A stretch of DNA of 64,000 nt, taken from contig CBDCAW010000023.1 of assembly GCA_965214025.1 (NCBI GenBank), positions 80,661 to 144,660 of the forward strand, in the 5' to 3' direction. Source of the DNA: Granulosicoccus sp965214025 (lineage in GTDB: Bacteria; Pseudomonadota; Gammaproteobacteria; Granulosicoccales; Granulosicoccaceae). This document shows positions 7,865 through 19,411 of the stretch, piece after piece (the first letter of the stretch is position 1; every line of letters starts with the position of its first letter). The notes below the pieces were generated by a model. That model had not been told where the DNA came from, did not search any database, and worked only from the letters and a program-made list of their open reading frames with translations. Both the position numbers and the translations under genes were made by a program.

Positions 7865-8836
7865 TTGTCACCTACGCTATCGATGAAGAGTGCCCGCGCA
7901 GGGTTCGCGATCGCCGCACTGATGGCCTCTGCGCATGCCACTGCGGCGGAGCCCATCACCGTGGTGCTGGACTGGACCGTCAATACCAACCACACCGGGC
8001 TGTTCGTTGCCGAGAAGCTGGGTTACTACGACGATCAGGGGCTGGATGTCAGCATCGAAACCCCGCCCGAAACCGGTGGAGCGGCGATGATACTTTCAGG
8101 CTCTGCCGATATCGGCGTCAGTGTGCAGGAAGAGGTCACAATGGCACGCGCCGCCGGTCGGCCGCTCACTGCGATCGCCACGATTCTGCAGCACAACACC
8201 TCGGGGTTCGCGGCACGTACGGATACCGGCATCAAGCGCCCGCGCGACTTCGAGGGCAAGCGTTACGGCGGCTGGGGTTCGCCGATCGAAGAGGCCATGG
8301 TACGAACGCTGGTCAGCCAGGACGGCGGCGATGCCGACAAGGTCGACATCGTGCCGATCGGCAACATGGACTTCTTCGGTGCCACCGAGAGTGCGGTTGA
8401 TTTCGCGTGGGTCTACGAGGGCTGGGATATCGTGGCCGCCAGGCAGAAGGGCGTTGCGCTGAACTACATTCCGTTGGCCACGTCGAAGGCGCTGGATTTC
8501 TACACACCGGTGCTGGCCAGCAGCGACACCTGGCTGCAGGAAAACGGATCGCTGGCACGGGCATTTCTGGACGCCACCCACAAGGGGTACCGGTATGCGA
8601 TCGACAACCCGAAGCAAGCTGCCGACATTCTCATGCAGGCAGCGCCCGAACTCGATGCAGAGCTGGTCGGCGGCAGTCAGAAGTTTCTGGCCGGGCAGTA
8701 CCAGGGCGATGCCGAGCGCTGGGGCGTGATGGAACTGGAGCGCTGGCAGGGCTATGCGAACTGGCTGGATGAGAATGATCTGCTCGAAGGCGATTTCTCG
8801 GCCAGCGATGCCTTCACGAATGAGTATCTGCCGTAG
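7865..8836 (+). CDS. ABC substrate-binding protein, NMT1/THI5-like
   Basis: This 323-residue periplasmic protein has an N-terminal signal peptide (hydrophobic FAIAALMASA ending near ATAAEP). The NMT1/THI5-like domain begins with VVLDWTVNTNHTGLFVA, the wording typical of proteins that bind the thiamine pyrimidine precursor (ThiY type). Other family traits are GSADIGVS and KRYGGWGSPIE. The TTG at 7865 is chosen because GGAGAA lies 4 bases upstream; the alternative ATG at 7883 is 22 bases away from it. The gene lies between the frameshifted permease and the ATPase and completes the transporter set. Binding of formylaminopyrimidine or HMP is a family-based inference. Confidence 0.88.
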   Translation: MSPTLSMKSARAGFAIAALMASAHATAAEPITVVLDWTVNTNHTGLFVAEKLGYYDDQGLDVSIETPPETGGAAMILSGSADIGVSVQEEVTMARAAGRPLTAIATILQHNTSGFAARTDTGIKRPRDFEGKRYGGWGSPIEEAMVRTLVSQDGGDADKVDIVPIGNMDFFGATESAVDFAWVYEGWDIVAARQKGVALNYIPLATSKALDFYTPVLASSDTWLQENGSLARAFLDATHKGYRYAIDNPKQAADILMQAAPELDAELVGGSQKFLAGQYQGDAERWGVMELERWQGYANWLDENDLLEGDFSASDAFTNEYLP

Positions 8837-8848
8837 GGTCCGTGCGGG

Positions 8849-9550
8849 ATGGCAACTCTCGAGGGTGCCGGGCTCGGCTTGAGCTATGAGGGTGTGCCGT
8901 TGTTCAGCGCACTGGATATTCGGATCGGCAGCGGTGAGACTCTCGGCGTGATCGGCCGCAGCGGCTGCGGCAAGAGCAGCCTGCTGAACGTCCTGGCCGG
9001 TATACACAGGCCTGATACCGGTAGAGTGATGCTCGATGGGGAAGACATCACCGGTAAGCCCGGCCACTGCAGTCTGATGCCGCAGGACAACCTGCTGCTA
9101 CCCTGGCGTACCCTGATCGATAATGCAGCCCTGGCGCTGGAAATCACCGGTACCGGCAAGGCAGAGGCGCGCGTGCGGGCCGAGGCCTGGTTGCCACGGT
9201 TCGATCTGGAGGGCAAGGGCGCGCTCTATCCGCACGAGCTTTCCGGCGGCATGCAGCAGAGAGCCGCCCTGTTGCGAAGCTGCCTGCACGCGAGTCCGGT
9301 ACTGCTGCTCGATGAACCGTTTGCAGCGCTGGACGCACTGACGCGCATGGAGCTCAGGAGCTGGTTCGCCGAGCTGGTAGGAACGCTCGGGCTCGTCGCG
9401 GTGTTGGTCACCCACGATATCGACGAGGTCCTGCAGCTGGCTTCGCGCATCATCTGTTTCCGGCGAGCGGGTCAGGTGGATCTGATCGATGTTCCCGCAT
9501 CCGAGCGCGACGAGGCGGCTGCTCGAAAAGGCCTGCTGGACGCTCTGTGA
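8849..9550 (+). CDS. ABC transporter ATP-binding protein (thiamine precursor)
   Basis: This is a 233-residue nucleotide-binding subunit. It has Walker A GRSGCGKS at 36-43, a Q-loop in SLMPQDNLLLPW, the signature LSGGMQQR, Walker B VLLLDEPFAALD and the H-loop VTHDIDE. It resembles the SsuB/TauB/ThiZ group. It begins 12 bases after the binding-protein stop and is the last gene of the operon. With the upstream frameshifted permease, transport is probably lost unless the frameshift is an artefact. Confidence 0.9.
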   Translation: MATLEGAGLGLSYEGVPLFSALDIRIGSGETLGVIGRSGCGKSSLLNVLAGIHRPDTGRVMLDGEDITGKPGHCSLMPQDNLLLPWRTLIDNAALALEITGTGKAEARVRAEAWLPRFDLEGKGALYPHELSGGMQQRAALLRSCLHASPVLLLDEPFAALDALTRMELRSWFAELVGTLGLVAVLVTHDIDEVLQLASRIICFRRAGQVDLIDVPASERDEAAARKGLLDAL

Positions 9551-9651
9551 GGATGAGAACCGCGCCGCTCGTGTTCGGCCCCCGAGCCCCGCTGGACAGT
9601 ACGGCCGCGAACCCTTAAGATTCCGCGGTTATTTACGGAAGAATCACTACC

Positions 9652-11025
9652 TTGACTCGACCAGCCATCCTCGTACTCGCCGACGGGTCCAGCTTCACCG
9701 GTACAGCGGTGGGCGCGGACGGCAGCGCCGTGGGCGAAGTCGTGTTCAATACCGCGATGACCGGCTACCAGGAGATCCTCACCGATCCCTCCTACGCCGG
9801 TCAGATGGTCACGCTGACCTGCCCGCACATCGGCAACACCGGCGCCAACGCCGAAGACGAGGAGTCCGAGACGGTGCACGCCCGGGCCTTGCTCGTCCGG
9901 GATGTACCGGCACTGCACAGCAACTTCCGCGCGAGCGAATCGCTGCAGGCGTACCTGAAGCGTCGGCAAGTGGTCGCGATCGCCAACATCGATACACGAG
10001 CCCTGACGCGTCACCTGCGCAGTTCCGGCGCACAGGCAGGCTGCGTGGTCGCGGGCGCCACTGTCAATGCCGCCTCGGCACTGGCCAGGGCAAAAGCGTT
10101 CCCGGGTCTGTCGGGCGTGGATCTGGTGAAAGGTGTCACCTGCGGCGAGGTCCGGTCCTGGACGGAAGGTACCTGGTCGTTGGCTGCTTCCAACGCCACG
10201 GTTGCGTCGCGCCAGCAGGCGCGCGGGCTACACGGCCAGCAGGCGCGCGGGCTACACGACCAGCAGGCGCGCGGGCTACACGGCCAGCAGGCGCGCGGGC
10301 TACACGGCCAGCAGGCGCGCGGGCTACACGACCAGCAGGCGCGCGGGCTACACGACCAGCAGGCGCGCGGGCTACACGACCAGCAGGCGCGCACCGGTTC
10401 GTCGGTTCCTGAGCCTGCCTCGTCCGGTGCCGACCCTTTCCACGTCGTCGCCGTCGACTACGGTGTGAAGCGCAACATCCTGCGTCTGCTCGTGGATCGC
10501 GGTTGTCGCGTCACGGTGGTACCCGCCACGATGTCTGCCCAGGGTATCCGCGATCTGATGCCCGATGGCCTGTTTCTGTCCAATGGGCCCGGCGACCCGG
10601 AGCCTTGCGGTTACGCCATCGACATGATCCGGACGCTGACTGCCGAGCGGCTGCCCACTTTCGGCATCTGCCTGGGGCATCAGCTGCTGGCGCTGGCATC
10701 TGGAGCGCGCACCGTCAAGATGAAGTTCGGCCATCATGGTGCCAACCACCCCGTGCTCGACACTGCCACCGGCCGCGTCATGATTTCCAGCCAGAATCAC
10801 AGTTTCGCCGTCGATGCCGAATCGCTGAACGAGAGCCTGGCGATCACACACGTATCGTTGTTCGATCAGTCACTGCAGGGTATCAGGCGGCTCGACGTGC
10901 CGGCCTTCAGCTTCCAGGGCCATCCCGAGGCCAGCCCCGGCCCCCATGATGTGCAGGCGCTGTTCGACCATTTCATTGATCTGATGAAAACGTCCAGGGG
11001 CGGCGAGCGCACCGCCGAGCGCTGA
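9652..11025 (+). CDS. carA: Carbamoyl-phosphate synthase small subunit with repeat insert
   Basis: This is the glutaminase subunit of carbamoyl-phosphate synthetase, which supplies ammonia for arginine and pyrimidine synthesis. The N-terminal domain (FNTAMTGYQEILTDPSY) is followed by the class I glutamine amidotransferase domain. That domain has the nucleophile in GICLGHQ and the His-Glu pair in GHPEASPGP. The length is 457 residues against about 380 usually. The excess lies in the inter-domain linker, where residues 188-247 are a QQARGLH(G/D) array. The start is TTG with GGAAG about 12 bases upstream. Gene order carA-carB-greA is typical of gammaproteobacteria. Confidence 0.95.
   Translation: MTRPAILVLADGSSFTGTAVGADGSAVGEVVFNTAMTGYQEILTDPSYAGQMVTLTCPHIGNTGANAEDEESETVHARALLVRDVPALHSNFRASESLQAYLKRRQVVAIANIDTRALTRHLRSSGAQAGCVVAGATVNAASALARAKAFPGLSGVDLVKGVTCGEVRSWTEGTWSLAASNATVASRQQARGLHGQQARGLHDQQARGLHGQQARGLHGQQARGLHDQQARGLHDQQARGLHDQQARTGSSVPEPASSGADPFHVVAVDYGVKRNILRLLVDRGCRVTVVPATMSAQGIRDLMPDGLFLSNGPGDPEPCGYAIDMIRTLTAERLPTFGICLGHQLLALASGARTVKMKFGHHGANHPVLDTATGRVMISSQNHSFAVDAESLNESLAITHVSLFDQSLQGIRRLDVPAFSFQGHPEASPGPHDVQALFDHFIDLMKTSRGGERTAER
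10213..10392 (+). repeat. 24-bp tandem repeat array inside carA
   Basis: There are seven full 24-base units and one half unit, each coding QQARGLHG or QQARGLHD. Units differ only at the last codon (GGC or GAC). All three plus-strand frames are open across the array, so expansion or contraction in 24-base steps keeps carA in frame. It lies exactly in the linker between the two CarA domains. Confidence 0.97.
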
Positions 11026-11203
11026 TCCGGAGGTTGCCAAGCACGGGCCACCCGCCCCACGGTCGTCGACCCGTGTCGATCTCGGGGCCATCGGCCCCGG
11101 TCGCCGGTGACGCTACCCATCATTGTCTACGCCGTTCATGTCACCATTGCCCGACTCGTTTCGTCACACCGGCAGCTCGCCCGAAAAGCTACAGTAAAGT
11201 CAC

Positions 11204-14460
<3,257 letters not shown>

Positions 14461-14464
<4 letters not shown>

Positions 14465-14937
14465 ACAAGGTTCCGATGACCAAGCGCGGTGAAAAGTTGC
14501 TGCGTGAAGAGCTGAGCCAGCTGAAGGGAGTGGAACGCCCGAAAGTCATTCAGGCAATTGCCGATGCGCGTGCGCACGGTGACCTGAAGGAGAATGCGGA
14601 ATATCACGCTGCCCGCGATCAGCAGAGCTTTATCGAAGGCAGGCTGAAGGATATCGAAGGCAAGCTGTCGCTGGCACAGGTGATCGATGTCACCACCGTG
14701 AACGCGGGGGGCAAGGTCGTGTTCGGATCGACCGTGAAATTGCTGGATATCGAGTCTGGCGATGAAATCCTTTATCAGATCGTCGGTGACGACGAAGCCG
14801 ATCTCAAGAGCAACCGCATCTCGTTCGGTTCACCGGTGGCCAAGGCAATGATAGGCAAGATGGAAGGTGATGAGGTTGGCGTCCAGACGCCCGGCGGCGT
14901 GCGCGAGTACGAGGTGCTGGAAGTGCAATACGTCTGA
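14461..14937 (+). CDS. greA: Transcription elongation factor GreA
   Basis: This 158-residue factor rescues backtracked RNA polymerase by stimulating transcript cleavage. It has the N-terminal coiled coil with the acidic tip (DLKENAEYHAARDQQ) and the C-terminal FKBP-like domain (FGSPVAKAMIGKMEGDEV). The length is standard. The ATG overlaps the carB stop by four bases, so it is coupled to carAB. Confidence 0.97.
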
Positions 14938-15149
14938 AAGCCGGGGAAACGACAAGATGCCGCTTTCAGCCGTCGCCTGATAGTTCAATCCGTGATGTCA
15001 GTCACTGACTGGAGGCCGAACGGCATTTTGCCCACCCGCGCAGGTGAAAGGGCCCGAGCTCCTTATGCCATAATGACGCCCGGCGGTATTTCGTACGGCT
15101 CTTCCTGAGCGGTCTTCTCGCTGCCCTGTTTTACCAATGGACTGATAAA

Positions 15150-15791
15150 ATGATGTCTCAGAAGCCCGACTCGGCAGTTTCCCCACCTTCCACCTTGGCT
15201 GTTTTCCCCGCTTCCCAGGATGCACGAGGCGCTGCAGTGCCGGGCCGTCGTGGTTTTCTGCGCCGGGCCTTGGGGGCGGGTGCCGCGGTGGCCATGGCTG
15301 CATCGGGTACAGCGGCTTACGGTTCGGTGCCTGCTGCGGAATCCGAACGGGGCCTGAGCCTGATCAACGATCATACCTGGGAGCGCCTGGATATCGTCTA
15401 CTGGACTCACGGCATGTACATAGACGAGAGCCTGGACGCGATCAACCATCTGATGCGTGATCACCGTGCCAACACGGCTACGGTAATGGACACGAATCTG
15501 CTCGATAATCTGCATAAACTGGCTGCCAAGTTCGATACCAAAGAACCTTTGCATCTGCTATCCGGCTACAGAACACCGGAAACGAACGCAAAGCTGCGCT
15601 TGCGGTCCCCGGGAGTCGCCAAGTTCAGTCTGCACATGGAAGGGCGTGCCGCGGATATCTACATACCGGGCGTGGAGACCAAGCAGGTGCAGAAGGCAGC
15701 CTTGTCTCTCAGGGCCGGTGGCGTCGGTTACTACGGCTCCCATGGTTTCGTGCATATGGATACCGGCGCGGTTCGCAGCTGGGGAGCTTGA
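15150..15791 (+). CDS. DUF882/YcbK-like protein, Tat-exported, M15-like peptidase fold
   Basis: This 213-residue protein has a twin-arginine leader (GRRGFLRRALGAG) followed by an alanine-rich hydrophobic stretch and a likely cut before residue 60. The mature part is a YcbK/DUF882 domain related to M15 D-Ala-D-Ala carboxypeptidases. Zinc-ligand-like residues are seen in SLHMEGRAADI and GFVHMDTG, and SGYRTPETN is a conserved segment. It probably acts on peptidoglycan in the periplasm, but its activity is not known. It is transcribed in the same direction as greA after a 212-base gap and is likely a separate unit. Confidence 0.85.
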   Translation: MMSQKPDSAVSPPSTLAVFPASQDARGAAVPGRRGFLRRALGAGAAVAMAASGTAAYGSVPAAESERGLSLINDHTWERLDIVYWTHGMYIDESLDAINHLMRDHRANTATVMDTNLLDNLHKLAAKFDTKEPLHLLSGYRTPETNAKLRLRSPGVAKFSLHMEGRAADIYIPGVETKQVQKAALSLRAGGVGYYGSHGFVHMDTGAVRSWGA

Positions 15792-16026
15792 GCAAACTTC
15801 ACGGGTTCAACACGATTTCGTAGTTCACCTGCCTTTTGTCGCCAGCCCACTGGTGCTTCTGTGAGAGTTCTCTCACTCTCGATTCCGGTTTTACGCTGAA
15901 ATGCCCTGGCTGTCATTTACTTGACAAACCAGACACGCGCCGCCAACCTTTTGGCGCGTTACCGCATTACCACAGCGAACTTCGTACTTGAACTCAGGTG
16001 CGACCAAAGCCGGAAGGAAGCCTGCA

Positions 16027-16776
16027 ATGACATTTCATACCGCACTATCCAACCCCTTCACACCCAGACCAGTCTCGTTCGATTCCAATGCTGCCGATGC
16101 TCGACGAGTTCGTCGCTCGGGTGCCCGTCGATCTCTGCGCAGCGGCCTCATTGCCCTGACAACTACCCTGGCACTTACCGGCGGTACGGCCCAAGCTGAG
16201 ATATTCGGTGTCAGGGTCACGAATGCGGAGGGCAAACCCCTGTCCGGCGTGGCAGTCTGCGTCGGCATACAGGGAAATTACAAGCGTTACGGCACTCGGT
16301 TCACCGACGGGTCCGGTACCGCCGTGCTTGATGTACCTAATGTACCGCTGGTGGTCACGGTGTCGAAAAATCGATTCACCGGTACTCGCATGACCGAGCC
16401 GGCTCGGACTTTCTCACTGATCAAGGAAGTGAAGTTGCGCGATGGCGTACCCGGACCGCGTTGCAAGGCCGAGAGCAGCATGGCGTCGTTGGGCAACGTG
16501 CCTGACCTGCTGATACGCGAAATCGATATCAGTGGAAGTTCATCGAGCCGTTCGCTGCGCCCACTCGTCGATGGACGCCCCAGCCACTACCGCGTAAGCG
16601 GAAATTCTGAATTCGTCGATCAGGAATGGCAAGTCTGGACCGACGAGATCATGCTGTCGCAGGCGCTGTCGGGAGAGAAAGAACTCTTCCTGCAGTTGCG
16701 TAACCGATCAGGAAGCGACGATGCCTGGGTGGAGTCTGTCTCGGATGTGATCACCATCGTGATGCCGGTTAGCTGA
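16027..16776 (+). CDS. Secreted protein with a CarboxypepD_reg-like Ig domain, unknown function
   Basis: This 249-residue protein was not assigned to a named family. The start at 16027 has AAGGAAG 6 bases upstream; an in-frame start 39 bases earlier is less likely. A long basic N-region precedes a hydrophobic segment (GLIALTTTLALTGG) ending in AQAE, a typical signal-peptidase site. The mature N-terminus (FGVRVTNAEGKPLSGVAVCVG) resembles a carboxypeptidase-regulatory-like beta-sandwich. The C-terminal 80 residues look like beta strands, with SLIKEVKLRDGVPGPRC before them. It is probably periplasmic. Confidence 0.65.
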   Translation: MTFHTALSNPFTPRPVSFDSNAADARRVRRSGARRSLRSGLIALTTTLALTGGTAQAEIFGVRVTNAEGKPLSGVAVCVGIQGNYKRYGTRFTDGSGTAVLDVPNVPLVVTVSKNRFTGTRMTEPARTFSLIKEVKLRDGVPGPRCKAESSMASLGNVPDLLIREIDISGSSSSRSLRPLVDGRPSHYRVSGNSEFVDQEWQVWTDEIMLSQALSGEKELFLQLRNRSGSDDAWVESVSDVITIVMPVS

Positions 16777-16866
16777 TTCTTCCCTCACGCTACCTCGCAG
16801 GCCCTCTGGAGCACATGCCTGAGAGCAACGGCAAGACGATGCTTCTCCCGCAGGTCTTCCATTCCA

Positions 16867-16909
16867 TCGCACCTGATAAAAGACGCTGACCCGTCTTTGT
16901 CAGGTGCGA
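16867..16909. terminator. Two-tier hairpin between convergent genes
   Basis: An outer 10-bp stem TCGCACCTGA/TCAGGTGCGA encloses an inner stem AAGACG/CGTCTT. It lies between the secreted-protein gene and the converging Trm112 gene. There is no T-run on either side, so it is a candidate bidirectional terminator rather than a proven one. Confidence 0.55.
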
Positions 16910-16925
16910 GGGCCGTCAGGGCCCG

Positions 16926-17120
16926 TCAAACCCGCTCGTTCTTCAGCGCTTCGACCTCCTCGAGCGCGAGATGCCGTGCCTCCTGTTCGAGCATCACCGG
17001 AATTTCATCTCGAATCGGATAGGCCAGAGCCGCCTGGCAGCTCCACAACTCATCTCCGCGCTTGATCAACTTGCCCTTGGTGACGGGGCAGACCAGTATG
17101 TCGAGCAATCGTTTGTCCAT
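16926..17120 (-). CDS. Trm112 family protein
   Basis: This 64-residue protein begins at MDKRLLDILVCPVTKGKL, the standard Trm112/YcaR opening; the open frame extends 11 codons further up without family similarity. The bacterial version usually keeps one or two cysteines of the eukaryotic zinc knuckle, and here C11 and a second cysteine (SCQAAL) are visible. In other organisms Trm112 activates methyltransferases; in bacteria the partner is often unclear. It stands alone between two hairpin/intergenic stretches. Confidence 0.88.
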   Translation of the reverse strand: MDKRLLDILVCPVTKGKLIKRGDELWSCQAALAYPIRDEIPVMLEQEARHLALEEVEALKNERV

Positions 17121-17298
17121 CGGTATCAGACCCTGTTGCGAGCTGGCTACCATGAAGTGGCAACCTGATCGGGCAGCGTTTGCAAGAACCGGCCCGCTAT
17201 GCCACGGAGTTTACCGTACCGGAAGCCGTATCGGCCTGATTCGGGTTACCGGGATGGCCCTGGTCCGGGCTCTCGGTGCGAGCGGGTTCGATGCCCGC

Positions 17299-17772
17299 TC
17301 AATCCGCACTCGCGATTGAGTAGCTGGGCTGATAGAACGCCTGGTATCGACCCAGGATGCCGGTCAAGAGCTCCTCATCAGGCTGCTCCGCGAACTCCAG
17401 TGCATTGATACCCACCCGGGTCATTTGCAGCACCTGATCCGGTCGCACATCGCCGATAGCACGTATCTCTCCGCTGAACCCGAGCTGCTCGCGCAGCATG
17501 CGTGCATGCGAGTATCCACGTCCGTCAGTGAAAACAGGCACCTCGATACACACCAGCCGCAACCGATCCAGCCACGGCTCCAGGTCTGCAGTGTTGTCGG
17601 AAGGTGCAAGGCTGACACCTGCCACGTCGTACCGGTGATCGCGCATCATCTCCAGGAATCGCGACAGGCTGACAACCGCCATCGCTCCATCGGCGGTCGG
17701 CAGATCTGCATCATCCTCGATGCGTACCCACGGGTCGTTCTCGACCGGTTGGCCGTTACGCAGCAGAGGCAT
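17299..17772 (-). CDS. DUF934 protein of the sulfite-reduction operon
   Basis: This 157-residue protein matches DUF934, found next to sulfite/nitrite reductases and annotated as an oxidoreductase probably involved in sulfite reduction. The start at 17772 (MPLLRNGQPVENDPWVRI) overlaps the reductase gene end by 17 bases, which argues for coupling. Visible family-like segments are GRGYSHARMLRE and VRPDQVLQMTRVGINALEF. It lacks recognisable cofactor motifs and its biochemical role is unknown. The long frame upstream of the ATG is a shadow of the reductase gene. Confidence 0.85.
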   Translation of the reverse strand: MPLLRNGQPVENDPWVRIEDDADLPTADGAMAVVSLSRFLEMMRDHRYDVAGVSLAPSDNTADLEPWLDRLRLVCIEVPVFTDGRGYSHARMLREQLGFSGEIRAIGDVRPDQVLQMTRVGINALEFAEQPDEELLTGILGRYQAFYQPSYSIASAD

Positions 17773-19408
17773 AGACCGTCTCCTTGAAAGGGGCAACTCC
17801 GAGCCGCCCGACGGCGTGATTGAAGGTTTCCTCCGGCTCGCGCAGGTTGACGAAGGTGTCGAGAATCGTACCGATGGCGCTGGCGACCTCGGCTTTCGGT
17901 ATGGCCTTGCCCAGGCGCTTGCCGAGAGCCGCCGCATCGCCGGCATGCCCGCCAAGTGTCAGCTGATACCACTCTTCACCATTCTTCTCCACCCCCAGGA
18001 TGCCGATGTCGCCGACATGATGATGGCCGCAGGCGTTCATGCACCCGGAGATCTTGATACTGATGTCGCCCAGTTCGTGCTGATAGTCGATGTCGTCGAA
18101 TCGGGCATAGATCTGGTCGTAGATGTTCAGTGTGCCGGCGTTTGCCAGCGAGCAGAAGTCCAGGCCGGGGCAGACGATCATGTCTGACAGCTTGCCGATG
18201 TTGGGCACGGCCAGCTCCAGTGTCTGAAGCTCCTTCCACAACGTATGCAGATCGTTCACCGGCACATGCGCCAGTACCAGGTTCTGCTCGTGAGTCGTGC
18301 GGATCTCACCCAGGCTGTAGGTGTCGGCGAGGTCCGCCACGGCACGCATCTGGGCCGAGGTGGCATCACCCGCCGGGCGTGCGGATGCCTTCAGCGACAC
18401 ATACACACTGCGCCGGCCCGGGTCGCGATGCGCACGCGTGTTCGTCTGGTACCACTGATTGAACAACGGGTTGCCGAACACCTGGTCCGGCTTGCCGTCC
18501 GCCGCACCACCCAGGTGAGGGGCTTCCGGAAACTGCGCCTTCAACGCGGCTATGTCGGCATCGGTGAAGCTGTCGTCGACGTGCCTTGATTGCGCCCAGT
18601 CTGACTCGACACGTTCGCGAAAGGCGTCGATACCCATGGCACTGACGAGAATCTTGATGCGCGCCTTGTACAAGTTGTCGCGTCGGCCCTCGAGGTTGTA
18701 CACCCGCAGGATCGCGTTGAGATAGGTGAGCAGGTCAGCCGCCGGCAGGAACTCGCGGATCACGGAACCGATGAAGGGGGTACGCCCGAGCCCGCCACCG
18801 ACCAACACCTCGAAACCCAGATCGCCGTCGTCGTTCCTGCGCAGGCGCAGCCCGACGTCGTGTACCTGCACCGCAGCCCGATCACTCTCGGCGCCGGTCA
18901 CCGCGATCTTGAACTTGCGGGGTAGCCAGTTGAATTCCGGGTGCAAGGTAGACCACTGCCGGATCAGCTCGCACCAGGGCCGAGGGTCTTCGATTTCATC
19001 CTGCGTGGCACCGGCGAGAGGGTCAGATGTGGTATTGCGCACCACGTTGCCGCTGGTCTGGATGGCGTGCATCTCGACATCGGCCAGCTTCTGCAGGATG
19101 TCGGGCACATCGCACAGTTCCGGCCAGTTGTACTGGATGTTCTGCCGAGTGGTGAAATGCCCGTAGTCGCGATCGTACTGTTCGGCGATGTCGCCGAGCG
19201 TGCGCAGCTGATCGGACGAGAGCATGCCGTAGGGAATGGCAATGCGAAGCATGTGCGCGTGGCGCTGCTCGTAGAGCCCGTTTCGCAGCCGCAGCTGCTT
19301 GAACTCGTCAGCGTCGAGCTTGCCTGCCTGGAAGCGCTCCACCTGGTCGCGAAACTCGTCCACGCGACCTTGCACGAAGGCCTTGTCGAAATCGTTGTAT
19401 TGATACAT
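17756..19408 (-). CDS. Nitrite/sulfite reductase hemoprotein
   Basis: This 550-residue siroheme and [4Fe-4S] enzyme reduces sulfite to sulfide (or nitrite to ammonia) with six electrons. The duplicated ferredoxin-like and siroheme-binding halves are present. The cluster-binding cysteines are CPGLDFC and CMNAC. An early siroheme-side motif is HFTTRQNIQYNW. The length and motifs match the single-chain CysI/NirA-like group of bacteria that lack CysJ. The upstream flavoprotein probably supplies electrons through ferredoxin. It is the middle gene of the three-gene operon. Confidence 0.93.
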   Translation of the reverse strand: MYQYNDFDKAFVQGRVDEFRDQVERFQAGKLDADEFKQLRLRNGLYEQRHAHMLRIAIPYGMLSSDQLRTLGDIAEQYDRDYGHFTTRQNIQYNWPELCDVPDILQKLADVEMHAIQTSGNVVRNTTSDPLAGATQDEIEDPRPWCELIRQWSTLHPEFNWLPRKFKIAVTGAESDRAAVQVHDVGLRLRRNDDGDLGFEVLVGGGLGRTPFIGSVIREFLPAADLLTYLNAILRVYNLEGRRDNLYKARIKILVSAMGIDAFRERVESDWAQSRHVDDSFTDADIAALKAQFPEAPHLGGAADGKPDQVFGNPLFNQWYQTNTRAHRDPGRRSVYVSLKASARPAGDATSAQMRAVADLADTYSLGEIRTTHEQNLVLAHVPVNDLHTLWKELQTLELAVPNIGKLSDMIVCPGLDFCSLANAGTLNIYDQIYARFDDIDYQHELGDISIKISGCMNACGHHHVGDIGILGVEKNGEEWYQLTLGGHAGDAAALGKRLGKAIPKAEVASAIGTILDTFVNLREPEETFNHAVGRLGVAPFKETVYASAA

Positions 19409-19411
19409 GGT

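Noticed and set aside
9489..10468. Long open frames in the other two plus frames and on the minus strand over the carA repeat
   Set aside because: They are produced by the stop-free 24-base repeat unit (TRPAGARA or ACWSCSPR reads) and have no domains; carA is the real gene.
15000..15075. Possible promoter before the DUF882 gene (CATAAT near 15069)
   Set aside because: No adequate -35 box was found at a proper distance, so it was not listed.
17260..17300. A tRNA T-arm-like stretch (GCGGGTTCGATGCCCGC) near 17265
   Set aside because: The expected 7-bp acceptor partner is absent about 60-75 bases upstream, and the D and anticodon arms could not be drawn. It is a chance match in GC-rich sequence.
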